A DNA stretch of 35,395 nt from Acetobacteraceae bacterium (GTDB lineage: Bacteria > Pseudomonadota > Alphaproteobacteria > Acetobacterales > Acetobacteraceae). The DNA lies in contig SHWL01000029.1 of assembly GCA_009693865.1 (NCBI GenBank), positions 1 to 35,395 of the forward strand. The letters run 5' to 3'. Positions 7,489-16,245 of this stretch are shown here, piece by piece (the first letter of the stretch is position 1; every line of letters starts with the position of its first letter). A program made the position numbers and the translations under genes. The notes beneath the pieces are model-generated. The model did not search any database and was not told where the DNA came from. It saw only the letters and a program-made list of their open reading frames with translations.

Positions 7489-8979
7489 ATGAACCAGATT
7501 TCCTCCTCCGTTCCACCCTCGCCGGACGCGCCGGACCCGGACCTTGAGGCCGCGATCCTCCGCCTTGGCCACACGAATGTGCTGATCGTGGGTGACGTGA
7601 TGCTCGACCGGTACGTCTATGGCGATGTCGAGCGGATCAGTGTCGAGGCGCCAGTGCCGATCCTGGCGATCGACCGGGAGGTGCAGATGCCCGGCGGCGC
7701 GGGCAACGTGCTGCGCAATCTGACGGCTTTGGGCGCGGCGGCGGCGTTCATCACCGTGGTTGGCGACGATGAGGCGGGCTCGGCGCTGACCGCGCTGGTT
7801 GGCGGGCATGCGAATGTGGAGCCGTGGCTGCTGGTGCAAGGCGGGCGAACCACGACGCAGAAGACGCGCTTCATCGCCAAGGGTCATCAGATGTTTCGCG
7901 CGGACCGCGAACAGACGGACGCGATTCACCCTCGGCTGGCCGACCGGATGGTGCGGATCGCGATCGATGCCATGGCCGCGACGTCGGTGACCGTGTTGTC
8001 GGATTACGGCAAGGGCGTGCTGGCGGGAGATGTGCCGACGCAGCTGCTCGCCGCCGCGCGTAAGGCCGGACGGACGCTGATCGTCGATCCCCGAGGGGTG
8101 GATTTTTCGCGTTACGCCGGGGCGGATATCGTGATGCCGAACCGGCCGGAACTGGCGGCTGCCACGGGGATGCCGGTCGATTCCGAGGCCGCCATTGTCG
8201 CGGCGGCGTTGGTGCTGCGGGAGCGGTTCGGGTTTGGCGCGGTGGTGGTAACACGCGGCAATGACGGGATGACGCTGGTTGACGCGGACGGCGTCCGGCA
8301 TTTTCCGGCCGAGGCGGGGGAGGTTTTCGATACCTCCGGTTGCGGCGATACGGCGTTGGCAGCACTGGCGGCCGGGGTCGCGGCGAAGCTGCCGCTGGCG
8401 GTCGCCGTGCGGCTCGCGAATATCGCCGCGGGGGTGGTCGTCGGGAAGGTCGGCTCCGCGGTGGCGCATGAGGCGGAGTTGCTGGCGGCCGTGTCGCCGG
8501 AACGGAGCGCATCGCGAAAAGTCGTGTCGCTGGAGGAGGCGGAGGAACTCGCCGAGCGCTGGCGGTATCGTGGCTGGCGCGTCGGTTTCACCAACGGGTG
8601 TTTCGACCTGCTGCATCCTGGGCATTTGCATTTGCTGGAGGCGGGGCGGGCCGGGTGCGACCGGTTGATCGTCGGGTTGAACTCGGACCGGAGCGCGCGG
8701 CGGTTGAAGGGGCCAATGCGGCCGGCTCAACCGCAGGATGCGCGGGCGGCGATATTGGCGAGCCTGGCGCCGGTCGATCTGGTGTGCGTGTTTGAGGAGG
8801 ATACGCCGGAGCGCCTGATCCGGGCGGTGCGGCCGGATGTGCTGATCGCCGGAGGGGATGAGGGCGTCGAGGAGGCGGTTGGCGCGGATTTGGTGCGGGA
8901 GTGGGGTGGGCGCGTGACGGTGGCGGATGTGTTGCCGGGACATTCGACGCAGGCGACGTTGGAGCGGATACGGCGGTAG
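7489..8979 (+). CDS. hldE: Bifunctional heptose-7-phosphate kinase / heptose-1-phosphate adenylyltransferase
   Basis: A 496-residue fusion that carries out two steps of ADP-heptose synthesis for the LPS inner core. The N-terminal PfkB/ribokinase domain (about 25-335) has VGDVMLDRYVYGDVERIS, PGGAGNVLRN and the anion-hole motif DTSGCGDT at 281-288, which differs from the usual GAGDT by one residue (Cys for Ala); the catalytic Asp is kept. The C-terminal cytidylyltransferase-like domain (about 345-496) has GFTNGCFDLLHPGHL at 366-380 with the HxGH nucleotide-binding motif. Its length equals that of known HldE proteins (about 470-500). No strong Shine-Dalgarno precedes the ATG. Other heptose genes are not in view. 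Confidence 0.95.
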   Translation: MNQISSSVPPSPDAPDPDLEAAILRLGHTNVLIVGDVMLDRYVYGDVERISVEAPVPILAIDREVQMPGGAGNVLRNLTALGAAAAFITVVGDDEAGSALTALVGGHANVEPWLLVQGGRTTTQKTRFIAKGHQMFRADREQTDAIHPRLADRMVRIAIDAMAATSVTVLSDYGKGVLAGDVPTQLLAAARKAGRTLIVDPRGVDFSRYAGADIVMPNRPELAAATGMPVDSEAAIVAAALVLRERFGFGAVVVTRGNDGMTLVDADGVRHFPAEAGEVFDTSGCGDTALAALAAGVAAKLPLAVAVRLANIAAGVVVGKVGSAVAHEAELLAAVSPERSASRKVVSLEEAEELAERWRYRGWRVGFTNGCFDLLHPGHLHLLEAGRAGCDRLIVGLNSDRSARRLKGPMRPAQPQDARAAILASLAPVDLVCVFEEDTPERLIRAVRPDVLIAGGDEGVEEAVGADLVREWGGRVTVADVLPGHSTQATLERIRR

Positions 8980-9018
8980 GGCGTGGAAGCACTTGCGGCC
9001 CGATTTCGACGTGTTGGG

Positions 9019-9039
9019 GACCGCCGGTCTTTGGCGGCC
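9019..9039 (+). terminator. Weak hairpin after hldE
   Basis: CCGCC at 9021-9025 pairs with GGCGG at 9033-9037 around a 7-base loop, about 40 bases beyond the hldE stop. The downstream bases contain scattered Ts but no clean T-run. It is a possible terminator only. Confidence 0.25.
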
Positions 9040-9244
9040 ATTCCGTCTACCAGATATTTTATCCACCCATCATTTTGGCAGATTATTGATTGTTGAGTTC
9101 ATATGATCATATTGGATCAGTAACCGAAGCGATTCACCAAAATTTTCGGGCGAACTTACATATTACGGAAAATCAACGAGTTTTGATAATGTGCGAACAA
9201 CGTAAAATGGTACCATCGCACAGCCAGCCAGAATTCCCGAATCG
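9040..9244. other. AT-richer intergenic DNA with a 12-bp palindrome
   Basis: This stretch between hldE and the convergent fic gene is visibly richer in A and T than its neighbours and shows no convincing reading frame. It contains the perfect palindrome ATATGATCATAT at 9101-9112. It could be the residue of an insertion or a regulatory site; no transposase remnant was recognised. Confidence 0.35.
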
Positions 9245-10441
9245 TTACGTTTCAGGAAACAAGCCCGGGAAAAGCAGTTCGACCGCATGCAGAGGAAATC
9301 GCAACGACACAGGTCCTTTCGGCGTGTCTGAGCCAAGCAACCCCTCGTTCAGCAGCATCTTCAGCAAGTCCCGGGCGCGGCGTTCCCCAAGTCCCACGAC
9401 CGCCCCCACTTCGCCGCGAGGGACCTGGCCTTGCTGCAACACGCGCTCCAGCAACATCACCGCTTCCGGCCGCCAGTCCCGCCTCCGCGCATAATGCCGC
9501 AGCCGCTCCACCAGCGTCCCAAACTGAAACAAACCCCGCATGAACATCACCTGATCGAGACACGCGCGCAGAAACCAGACCGTGAAGTCTCCCAGCGCGC
9601 GCCGGGACAGGTTGCCCCGCCCATCCAGATCCCCCTGCCGTGGCGAATCGGCGTGATCCATCATCTGCTTGTAGTCGCCCAGGCTCTCCAGACCTCTGGC
9701 CAACCCGCGCGACACCGACCAAAGCCCATGCGAGCCAATCCCCGCGTCAAGTGCCATCGCGTGGCTCATCAACCGGCTGACACGTCCGTTCCCGCCCAGG
9801 AAAGGATGGATGTAGTTGAACCGGTGATGTGCCGCCGCCATTGCCAGAACCCGGCTACCAGGTCCGAGGCGGTCCCGGCGATACCGCTGCTCAAAATGCC
9901 GCATGAAGGCCAGGATCCGATCCGGGGCTGGAGGCTGGTGGCGGCCGGCCATGACCACTTCTTCCGGCTGGCTCCGGAACGCGCCAGGCGCCATACGAAG
10001 TTCGCGCGTCTCGCCTCGCACAGTCAACATTGCCGCCGGGGCATCCCGGTAGAATTGGTGGTGCAGCCAGTGGAGAAAATCGATTGAGGCCGGGTCGGGC
10101 AATTCTCCTGTCGCGTGCAGCCGGTCAATCTCCTGCTGCACCCGAATATGCGCTCGTGCTTCGAGTTGCAGATTGCGCCGCTCCTCTCCGTCGGACAAAT
10201 GGTCGGCCAGCGCCGCGGCGATTTCGCCGGGCGAGGTGTTGTGCCCCTCGATCAGGTTCGAATAGTAGCAGTTCATGAGCCGGATCGCGTCGGCCAGGCC
10301 CGCGGCAGACCGAGGATGCAGCCTCTCGCCAAGGCTCGCGGCTTCACCTGAGAGCCTTGCGACCAGATCGAGAAGCTCCGGGCTGACCTGATCGAGCAGG
10401 CACGGTTCGATCCGCGTGGGTGTTTCTTCCGGGGGCGTCAT
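9245..10441 (-). CDS. Fic-domain protein (AMPylase-type) with N-terminal inhibitory motif
   Basis: A 398-residue Fic protein. Such enzymes transfer AMP, or another nucleotide part, to hydroxyl groups of target proteins. The core motif is complete, HPFLGGNGRVSR at 212-223, with catalytic His212 and the anion-binding GNGR. An (S/T)xxxE(G/N) inhibitory helix, SNLIEG at 61-66, lies N-terminal to the Fic core, as in class II Fic proteins, and would hold the enzyme off by blocking ATP gamma-phosphate. Residues about 335-390 look like a winged-helix DNA-binding domain (GEVGAVVGLGERRARDLLKM). Its length matches the common class II family of about 370-400. The ATG is at 10439-10441. The neighbours mutS and hldE are unrelated, so it stands alone. 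Confidence 0.9.
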   Translation of the reverse strand: MTPPEETPTRIEPCLLDQVSPELLDLVARLSGEAASLGERLHPRSAAGLADAIRLMNCYYSNLIEGHNTSPGEIAAALADHLSDGEERRNLQLEARAHIRVQQEIDRLHATGELPDPASIDFLHWLHHQFYRDAPAAMLTVRGETRELRMAPGAFRSQPEEVVMAGRHQPPAPDRILAFMRHFEQRYRRDRLGPGSRVLAMAAAHHRFNYIHPFLGGNGRVSRLMSHAMALDAGIGSHGLWSVSRGLARGLESLGDYKQMMDHADSPRQGDLDGRGNLSRRALGDFTVWFLRACLDQVMFMRGLFQFGTLVERLRHYARRRDWRPEAVMLLERVLQQGQVPRGEVGAVVGLGERRARDLLKMLLNEGLLGSDTPKGPVSLRFPLHAVELLFPGLFPET

Positions 10442-10556
10442 GGCACTATATGGGATTGCCGATCTTCAGATCGCGAAAGCCACCGATAATGTCGAATGTT
10501 TTACGAATCCATCGAAAAATTCCGCCGATCTGTATGCCGCTTGCTCAAAGCGCTCT

Positions 10557-10589
10557 AACTCGTTGAAATAACGCGAATTCCAACGAGTT
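10557..10589. repeat. Inverted repeat between fic and mutS
   Basis: AACTCGTTG at 10557-10565 is repeated as its perfect reverse complement CAACGAGTT at 10581-10589, with a 15-base spacer. It lies about 100 bp upstream of mutS and 116 bp upstream of the divergent fic start. It may be an operator for either gene or a hairpin; the following CAATTTTCG is too weak a T-run to call a terminator. Confidence 0.5.
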
Positions 10590-10691
10590 CAATTTTCGTG
10601 CATTGCCGATCCTGGCGACAAACGTCAGCCCCGCCAAACAGCGCGCCCCTCGCCATACCCATCGCCCCCCAATCCACGCTAAACCAACCCC

Positions 10692-13334
10692 ATGAACGAC
10701 CAGCCCACTCCGCCGAGACCCGCGATCCCCGCCGGTGCCACCCCGGCGATGGCGCAATGGTTCGCCGCCAAAGCCGATTACCCCGACGCGCTGTTGTTCT
10801 TCCGCATGGGCGACTTCTACGAGCTTTTCTTCTCCGACGCCGAGGCCGCGGCCGCCGCCCTCGACATCGTTCTCTCCCATCGGGGCGAGCACAACGGCGT
10901 CCCGATCCCCATGTGCGGCGTTCCCAAACACGCCGCCGAGACCTACCTCGCCCGCCTGATCCGCCGCGGCTACCGCGTCGCCGTCGCCGAGCAAATGGAG
11001 GACCCAAAAACCCGCGCCTCCACCAAAATCCCCATCCGGCGCGAAATTGTCCGCGTGATCACCCCGGGCACGATCACTGAGGAGGCACTGCTGGAAGCGG
11101 GCCAGCCCAATCTCCTGCTGGCCCTGACCCGCGACCGGGACACGGTGGGCGCGGCATGGCTCGATATCTCCACGGGAACGTTTGAAACCGCCGCCGTCCC
11201 GCTCGCCGAACTGCCGGCGTTGCTGGGCCGCCTGGAACCGGCGGAGATCGTCGCGCCCGAGACCCTGCCGCTTGGCGAGTGGACGACACGTCGGGGGCCG
11301 GAGACCGTGCCCTCGCCGCCCTTGGTTGCCCGCCGCCGCCTGGCAGAGGTCTTCCAGACCGCCGATATCGAGGCTTTTGGCACCTTCACCGACGCCGAGG
11401 CGGTGGCTGCGATGGTCGCCGTCGACTACGTGCGCAAAACCCAGGGGGGCGTCCTGCCGCGGCTGGCCCGGCCCGCGCCATTGGGGCAGGCGGGCGTGAT
11501 GGCGATGGACGCCGCGACCCGTGCCAGCCTGGAAATCCACCGCGCCCGCGACGGCGGAACGATGCACACACTATTGGCGGCAGTGAAGCACACCGTGACG
11601 CCCGCGGGCGCCCGGTTGTTGAGTGCCTGGCTGGCGTCCCCTCTGACCGATCCCATAGCCATCGGGGCGCGGCAAGACGGGTGGTCGTGGATGCTCGCGA
11701 ACTCTCAGGCGACCATCCGTCTGCGTGGCGCGCTACGGGCGTCACCCGACCTCGCCCGGTCACTGGGGCGGCTGTCGTTGAACCGCGGCGGCCCGCGCGA
11801 TCTGGCCGCCGTACGCGACGCGTTGGCCGCGGCTCACGACGCGGCGACGGCGCTGGACGGGCCACTGCCTGCCACTCTGGGCGCGGCGCGGACAACGCTG
11901 GCGCGGGAACTGCCGGTCCAGTCCACGCTGATCGCCGCGCTGACCGATCCGGCACCATTACGGGTGGAGGACGGCGGCGCGATAAAATCCGGTTATGATG
12001 GCGAACTGGACGCCCACCGGTCGTTACGCGACGACAGCCGCCGCGTGCTGGCGACGATGCAGCTCGACTACGCCCAGAAATTCGGTGTCGCGAGCCTGAA
12101 GATCCGCCACCACGCGCAACTCGGCTACATCATCGAAGCCCCGGCCGCCGCTGTCGAAGCCCTGCGCGCCTTCCCGGAACTGACGCTACGCCAGGGCATG
12201 GCGAACGGTGCCCGGTTCACTGAACCCGGCCTGTCCGACCTCGACCGCCGAATCACCGAGGCGGGCGATCGCGCCGCCGCCCGCGAAAAGCTGGTGTTCG
12301 GCCATCTGGCCAAAGCCACGCTGGACCATGCCGATGCCTTGGCGGCCCGCGCCGATGCCATCGCGTTTCTGGATGTCGCGCAGTCGGCCGCCAGCCTCGC
12401 GGCCTCGGGAACCTGGTGCCGGCCGGTGGTCACGGATGACGATTTATTCCAGGTGCGCTCCGGACGGCACCCGGTCGTGGAAACCGCGCTGGCGGGTCAG
12501 GCCGCTTTCGTTCCGAATGCCTGCGATCTCTCGCCCGAGCGCCGCGTGCTGCTGCTGACCGGTCCGAACATGGCCGGCAAATCAACGTTTCTGCGGCAAA
12601 ATGCGTTGATGGCCGTACTGGCGCAATCCGGGCTGCCGGTGCCCGCCGAAGACGCGCGCATCGGCGTCGTGGACCGCTTGTTCAGCCGCGTCGGCGCGGC
12701 GGACGACCTCGCGCGCGGCCGGTCCACCTTCATGGTGGAGATGACTGAAACAGCGGCGATCCTGAACCAGGCGGGCCCTCGCTCCCTCGTCGTCGTCGAC
12801 GAGATCGGCCGCGGCACCTCGACAACCGACGGTCTCGCCATCGCCTGGGCCGTGCTTGAGGCACTCCACTCCAACATTCGTTGCCGGACCATCTTCGCCA
12901 CGCATTTTCATGAACTGGCGGAACTCGCGGAGCGGATGCCGCGCATCCGGCCACATACGATGCGAGTCAAAGAGTGGCGCGGCACCGTCGTGTTCCTGCA
13001 TGAAGTGGCCGAGGGCGCGGCGGGACGATCCTGGGGCGTGCATGTCGCGGAACTCGCGGGCGTGCCAAAGCCCGTGGTACGGCGCGCCGCCACGCTTTTA
13101 AATGCGCTGGAGAAACAGAATTCCCCCCTGGCCGCGGGTGGCGCTTTGGGCGCATTACCCTTGTTCGCGGCGGCAACGACCACAGATGAACCCGTGGGCG
13201 AAACGCCACAAGACGACGTATTACGCCGCGCGCTGACCGAGCTCGACCCAGACAGGTTGACACCGCGGGAGGCGTTGGATGCACTCTATCGCCTGAAAGC
13301 CCTGCTGCCCGCCTCCGCCGGAGTCACCGATTGA
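10692..13334 (+). CDS. mutS: DNA mismatch repair protein MutS
   Basis: An 880-residue mismatch-recognition ATPase that starts methyl-independent or methyl-directed repair with MutL. The N-terminal mismatch-binding domain has the F-x-E motif in GDFYELFF (residues 40-47). The C-terminal ABC ATPase has Walker A GPNMAGKST at 624-632, then a SRVGAADDLARGRSTFMVEM signature, and Walker B with SLVVVDEIGRGTSTTDG from 698. A downstream FATHFHEL switch and the C-terminal helix-turn-helix region follow. Its length fits the family (850-910). No strong Shine-Dalgarno is visible before the ATG. It is followed after 28 bp by glnD, probably in the same transcript. Confidence 0.97.
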   Translation: MNDQPTPPRPAIPAGATPAMAQWFAAKADYPDALLFFRMGDFYELFFSDAEAAAAALDIVLSHRGEHNGVPIPMCGVPKHAAETYLARLIRRGYRVAVAEQMEDPKTRASTKIPIRREIVRVITPGTITEEALLEAGQPNLLLALTRDRDTVGAAWLDISTGTFETAAVPLAELPALLGRLEPAEIVAPETLPLGEWTTRRGPETVPSPPLVARRRLAEVFQTADIEAFGTFTDAEAVAAMVAVDYVRKTQGGVLPRLARPAPLGQAGVMAMDAATRASLEIHRARDGGTMHTLLAAVKHTVTPAGARLLSAWLASPLTDPIAIGARQDGWSWMLANSQATIRLRGALRASPDLARSLGRLSLNRGGPRDLAAVRDALAAAHDAATALDGPLPATLGAARTTLARELPVQSTLIAALTDPAPLRVEDGGAIKSGYDGELDAHRSLRDDSRRVLATMQLDYAQKFGVASLKIRHHAQLGYIIEAPAAAVEALRAFPELTLRQGMANGARFTEPGLSDLDRRITEAGDRAAAREKLVFGHLAKATLDHADALAARADAIAFLDVAQSAASLAASGTWCRPVVTDDDLFQVRSGRHPVVETALAGQAAFVPNACDLSPERRVLLLTGPNMAGKSTFLRQNALMAVLAQSGLPVPAEDARIGVVDRLFSRVGAADDLARGRSTFMVEMTETAAILNQAGPRSLVVVDEIGRGTSTTDGLAIAWAVLEALHSNIRCRTIFATHFHELAELAERMPRIRPHTMRVKEWRGTVVFLHEVAEGAAGRSWGVHVAELAGVPKPVVRRAATLLNALEKQNSPLAAGGALGALPLFAAATTTDEPVGETPQDDVLRRALTELDPDRLTPREALDALYRLKALLPASAGVTD

Positions 13335-13362
13335 TGGATGCCCACCGAAAACGGCCCGGGTC

Positions 13363-16224
13363 ATGCTGACCCCCATCCCCATGCCCAAGGCGCCGGAAGC
13401 GGCGGCGGCGCAGCTATCCGACGCGCTCGCGGCCCTCGCGCAAGCGCACTCCCCAATCCCGAGAGAGGCCGCGCTTGGGGCTTTCCGCCGGCATCTGGCG
13501 CGAATTCAAAACTATGTCCGGCAGGCGTTCGAGCAGGAGCAGTTGACCGGCCTGCAGGCCGCGCGGCTTCTGGGCGCGTTGGTCGATGGCGTGGTGGTTG
13601 GACTGTATCAGCACGCGACCCATGATACTGGCCTCGGCTTGCCGGAGCGGCTGAGCGTGGCCGCCACCGGCGGTTACGGACGCGGCGTGCTGGCGCCGTT
13701 CAGCGACGTCGATTTGTTGTTTCTGACCGGTGACGATCCGGACGCTGAAACGCTACAGGTCGTCGAGTACATGCTCTATTTTCTTTGGGATCTCGGGCTG
13801 AAGGTTGGGCATGCGACACGTTCGATCGACGATTGCCTGACCGAGGGCGCCAAAGACACGACAATCCGTACCGCGTTGCTGGATGCAAGGCATGTCACCG
13901 GCGACAAGCCGTTATTCGCCGATTTTCATCGCCGTTTCCGGGCCGCGTGCAAGGACGCCGGCGTCGTGGAATACATCGCCGCGAAGCAAGGTGAACGCGC
14001 GGTGCGGCATCGCCGTTACGGCGACAGTCCGTTCATGGTGGAGCCGAACGTCAAGGAAGGCCGCGGCGGATTGCGGGATATTCAGACATTGTACTGGATC
14101 GCCCGTTACGTTTTCGATACGCAGACCATGGGCGAACTGGCCGATCTCGGCGGCATCCTGACGCAGCAGGAAGCGCGGCATGGCCGCCGGGCCTGGGAAT
14201 TCCTGTGGACCGTCCGCTTCCATCTGCACTATGTCGCCGGGCGCGCCGAGGAACGGCTGACGTTCGATCTGCAACCGGTCGTCGGTGCGCGCATGGGATA
14301 CACCAGGCACGGCAAACAAGACGGCGTCGAGCGGTTCATGCGCCACTACTTCCTGAATGCCCGTGACATCGCCCGCCTGACACGCATCCTCGAACCCGCG
14401 ATCCTGCGCGCTGCTCTCGGGCCGCCGGCGATCGAGGCGGAGACGGACAAGGCATTGCTGGACAGCGGATTTGTATTGGCCGAAGGCAAATTGCTGCCGC
14501 TCACCGGACGGGACTTTGACTCCGATCCGATTCAGATGTTACGCGTTTTGCGGATTGCCCGCGATCGCAATCTGGAACTGCATCCGCTGACCGTGCGTTC
14601 GTTCATTCAAAATGAACGTCGCGCGGTGTCGTTACGTGATGACAAGAAAGCCTCGGCGCTTTTCATGGACCTGTTATGCGGTAAACCGCCTGAAAAACGA
14701 CGCCCAGGAGACCGGCCGGGGGAGCGTCCGCCGACAAATCATCCGGATGGCGCCAAATGGTTGACGATCCTCAATGAAACCGGATTTTTAGGCCGTTACA
14801 TGCCCGATTGGGGCCGCATCGTCGGTCAGATGCAATTCGATACATATCATATTTTCACGGTCGACGAGCACACGATCGAAGCCGTCAAAGTCCTCAACGC
14901 CATGGAACGCGGCGAGATGATTGAGATCGCGCCGGTCGCCTCGGAACTCATTGAGCAGATTGAATCGCGGCGCGCTTTGTACATGGCCATGATCATGCAT
15001 GACATATGCAAGGGCCGCGGCGGCGACCATTCCGAGCTTGGCGCCGAACTGGCGCTGGAGATTTGTCCTGGCTTTGGCCTGACCGCCGAGGAAACCGAAA
15101 CGGTCTCCTGGCTGGTACTGCATCATCTGCTGCTCAGCACGATGGCGTTCAAGCGCGATATCGACGATCCGAAGACTATTCTCGATCTGGCGGAAACCAT
15201 TCAGTCACCGGAACGGTTGCGGTTGCTGCTGATCCTGACAGTCGCCGATATGCGGGCGGTATCGCCGAAAGTATGGAACGCATGGAAGGCGACCTTGCTG
15301 CGGGAGTTGTACGCGCGCGTGGCCGAAGTCCTGGCCGGCGGTCTGTCCACCACCGAACGCGACGTGCGCGTGCAGCGCGCGAAACAGGCAGCGGGCGCCT
15401 TGCTTCCCGGCTGGTCCGATGAAGACAAAGCGTGGTTCGCGGGTCTTGGCTACCCGGCTTACTGGCTCTCATTCGATCCGGACACTCATTCCAGGCATGC
15501 GCGGCTGTTGCGCGATGCCAATCGACGCAAGGCGCCTCTGACGGTGGATACGCAACCGCTGCCAGCCCGAGCCGTGACCGAGGTCACTGTCTACGCCGCC
15601 GATCACCCGGGCTTGTTCAGTAAGATCACGGGCGCCATGGCGGTGGCGGGCGCTTCGATCGTGGATGCGCGCATTCATACCATGACCAACGGCATGGCCT
15701 TGGATACGTTCTGGATTCAGGACGCGGCCGGGGGAACATTCGAACAGCCGCACCGCCTCGCGAAACTGGCGTCGCTGATTGAACTGGCGCTGTCGGGCCG
15801 GTTGCGGTTAACCCACGAAATTCGCAAATTGTCGCGCGATTCCTATGGCAAACGCATGCGGGCGATCCACTCGCCGCCCCGCGTTGTCATGGACAATCAC
15901 GCGTCGAACACGCACACGATCGTGGAGGTCAACGGCCGCGATCGGCCCGGCCTCCTGCACGATGTCACGGCGGCGATCAGTGAACAGGGACTTCAGATCG
16001 CCTCGGCGCATGTCACGACTTACGGCGTGCGCGCGGTCGATGTGTTTTATGTGAAGGATGTTTTCGGCCTGAAGGTCGAAAACGAACGCAAACTGACCGG
16101 CCTGCGCGAAGCGTTATTGAAGGCGCTGGACAGTCCAGATGATCCCGCCCCGGCGGCCACCGAAGTGGTGGAGGCGGACGACGCGGTGCCGAGAGCCCGG
16201 CGGCGCCGGAGGGCGGCCGCGTAA
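13363..16224 (+). CDS. glnD: Bifunctional [protein-PII] uridylyltransferase / uridylyl-removing enzyme
   Basis: A 953-residue nitrogen sensor that uridylylates PII proteins when glutamine is low and deuridylylates them when it is high. The domains are in order. The nucleotidyltransferase domain has GGYGRG at 103-108 and SDVD near 114-117 for metal binding. The HD hydrolase domain has MHDICKGRGGDHSELG near 545. Two C-terminal ACT domains begin near 738 (VTVYAADHPGLFSKI) and 854 (VEVNGRDRPGLLHDV) and bind glutamine. Its length is typical (about 900-950). The protein ends in an acidic stretch followed by an Arg/Ala-rich basic tail. A selenoprotein gene follows 21 bp after the stop and is likely co-transcribed. 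Confidence 0.97.
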   Translation: MLTPIPMPKAPEAAAAQLSDALAALAQAHSPIPREAALGAFRRHLARIQNYVRQAFEQEQLTGLQAARLLGALVDGVVVGLYQHATHDTGLGLPERLSVAATGGYGRGVLAPFSDVDLLFLTGDDPDAETLQVVEYMLYFLWDLGLKVGHATRSIDDCLTEGAKDTTIRTALLDARHVTGDKPLFADFHRRFRAACKDAGVVEYIAAKQGERAVRHRRYGDSPFMVEPNVKEGRGGLRDIQTLYWIARYVFDTQTMGELADLGGILTQQEARHGRRAWEFLWTVRFHLHYVAGRAEERLTFDLQPVVGARMGYTRHGKQDGVERFMRHYFLNARDIARLTRILEPAILRAALGPPAIEAETDKALLDSGFVLAEGKLLPLTGRDFDSDPIQMLRVLRIARDRNLELHPLTVRSFIQNERRAVSLRDDKKASALFMDLLCGKPPEKRRPGDRPGERPPTNHPDGAKWLTILNETGFLGRYMPDWGRIVGQMQFDTYHIFTVDEHTIEAVKVLNAMERGEMIEIAPVASELIEQIESRRALYMAMIMHDICKGRGGDHSELGAELALEICPGFGLTAEETETVSWLVLHHLLLSTMAFKRDIDDPKTILDLAETIQSPERLRLLLILTVADMRAVSPKVWNAWKATLLRELYARVAEVLAGGLSTTERDVRVQRAKQAAGALLPGWSDEDKAWFAGLGYPAYWLSFDPDTHSRHARLLRDANRRKAPLTVDTQPLPARAVTEVTVYAADHPGLFSKITGAMAVAGASIVDARIHTMTNGMALDTFWIQDAAGGTFEQPHRLAKLASLIELALSGRLRLTHEIRKLSRDSYGKRMRAIHSPPRVVMDNHASNTHTIVEVNGRDRPGLLHDVTAAISEQGLQIASAHVTTYGVRAVDVFYVKDVFGLKVENERKLTGLREALLKALDSPDDPAPAATEVVEADDAVPRARRRRRAAA

Positions 16225-16245
16225 CCAAGCAGAGGAGACACGAAC

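Noticed and set aside
7489-8979. Loss of kinase activity in HldE because of GCGDT instead of GAGDT
   Set aside because: The catalytic Asp and both glycines are kept, and a small residue swap in the anion hole is tolerated in PfkB-type kinases.
7417-9066. A 549-codon minus-strand frame over hldE
   Set aside because: Arg/His/Gln-rich composition and no motif; it is the shadow of hldE.
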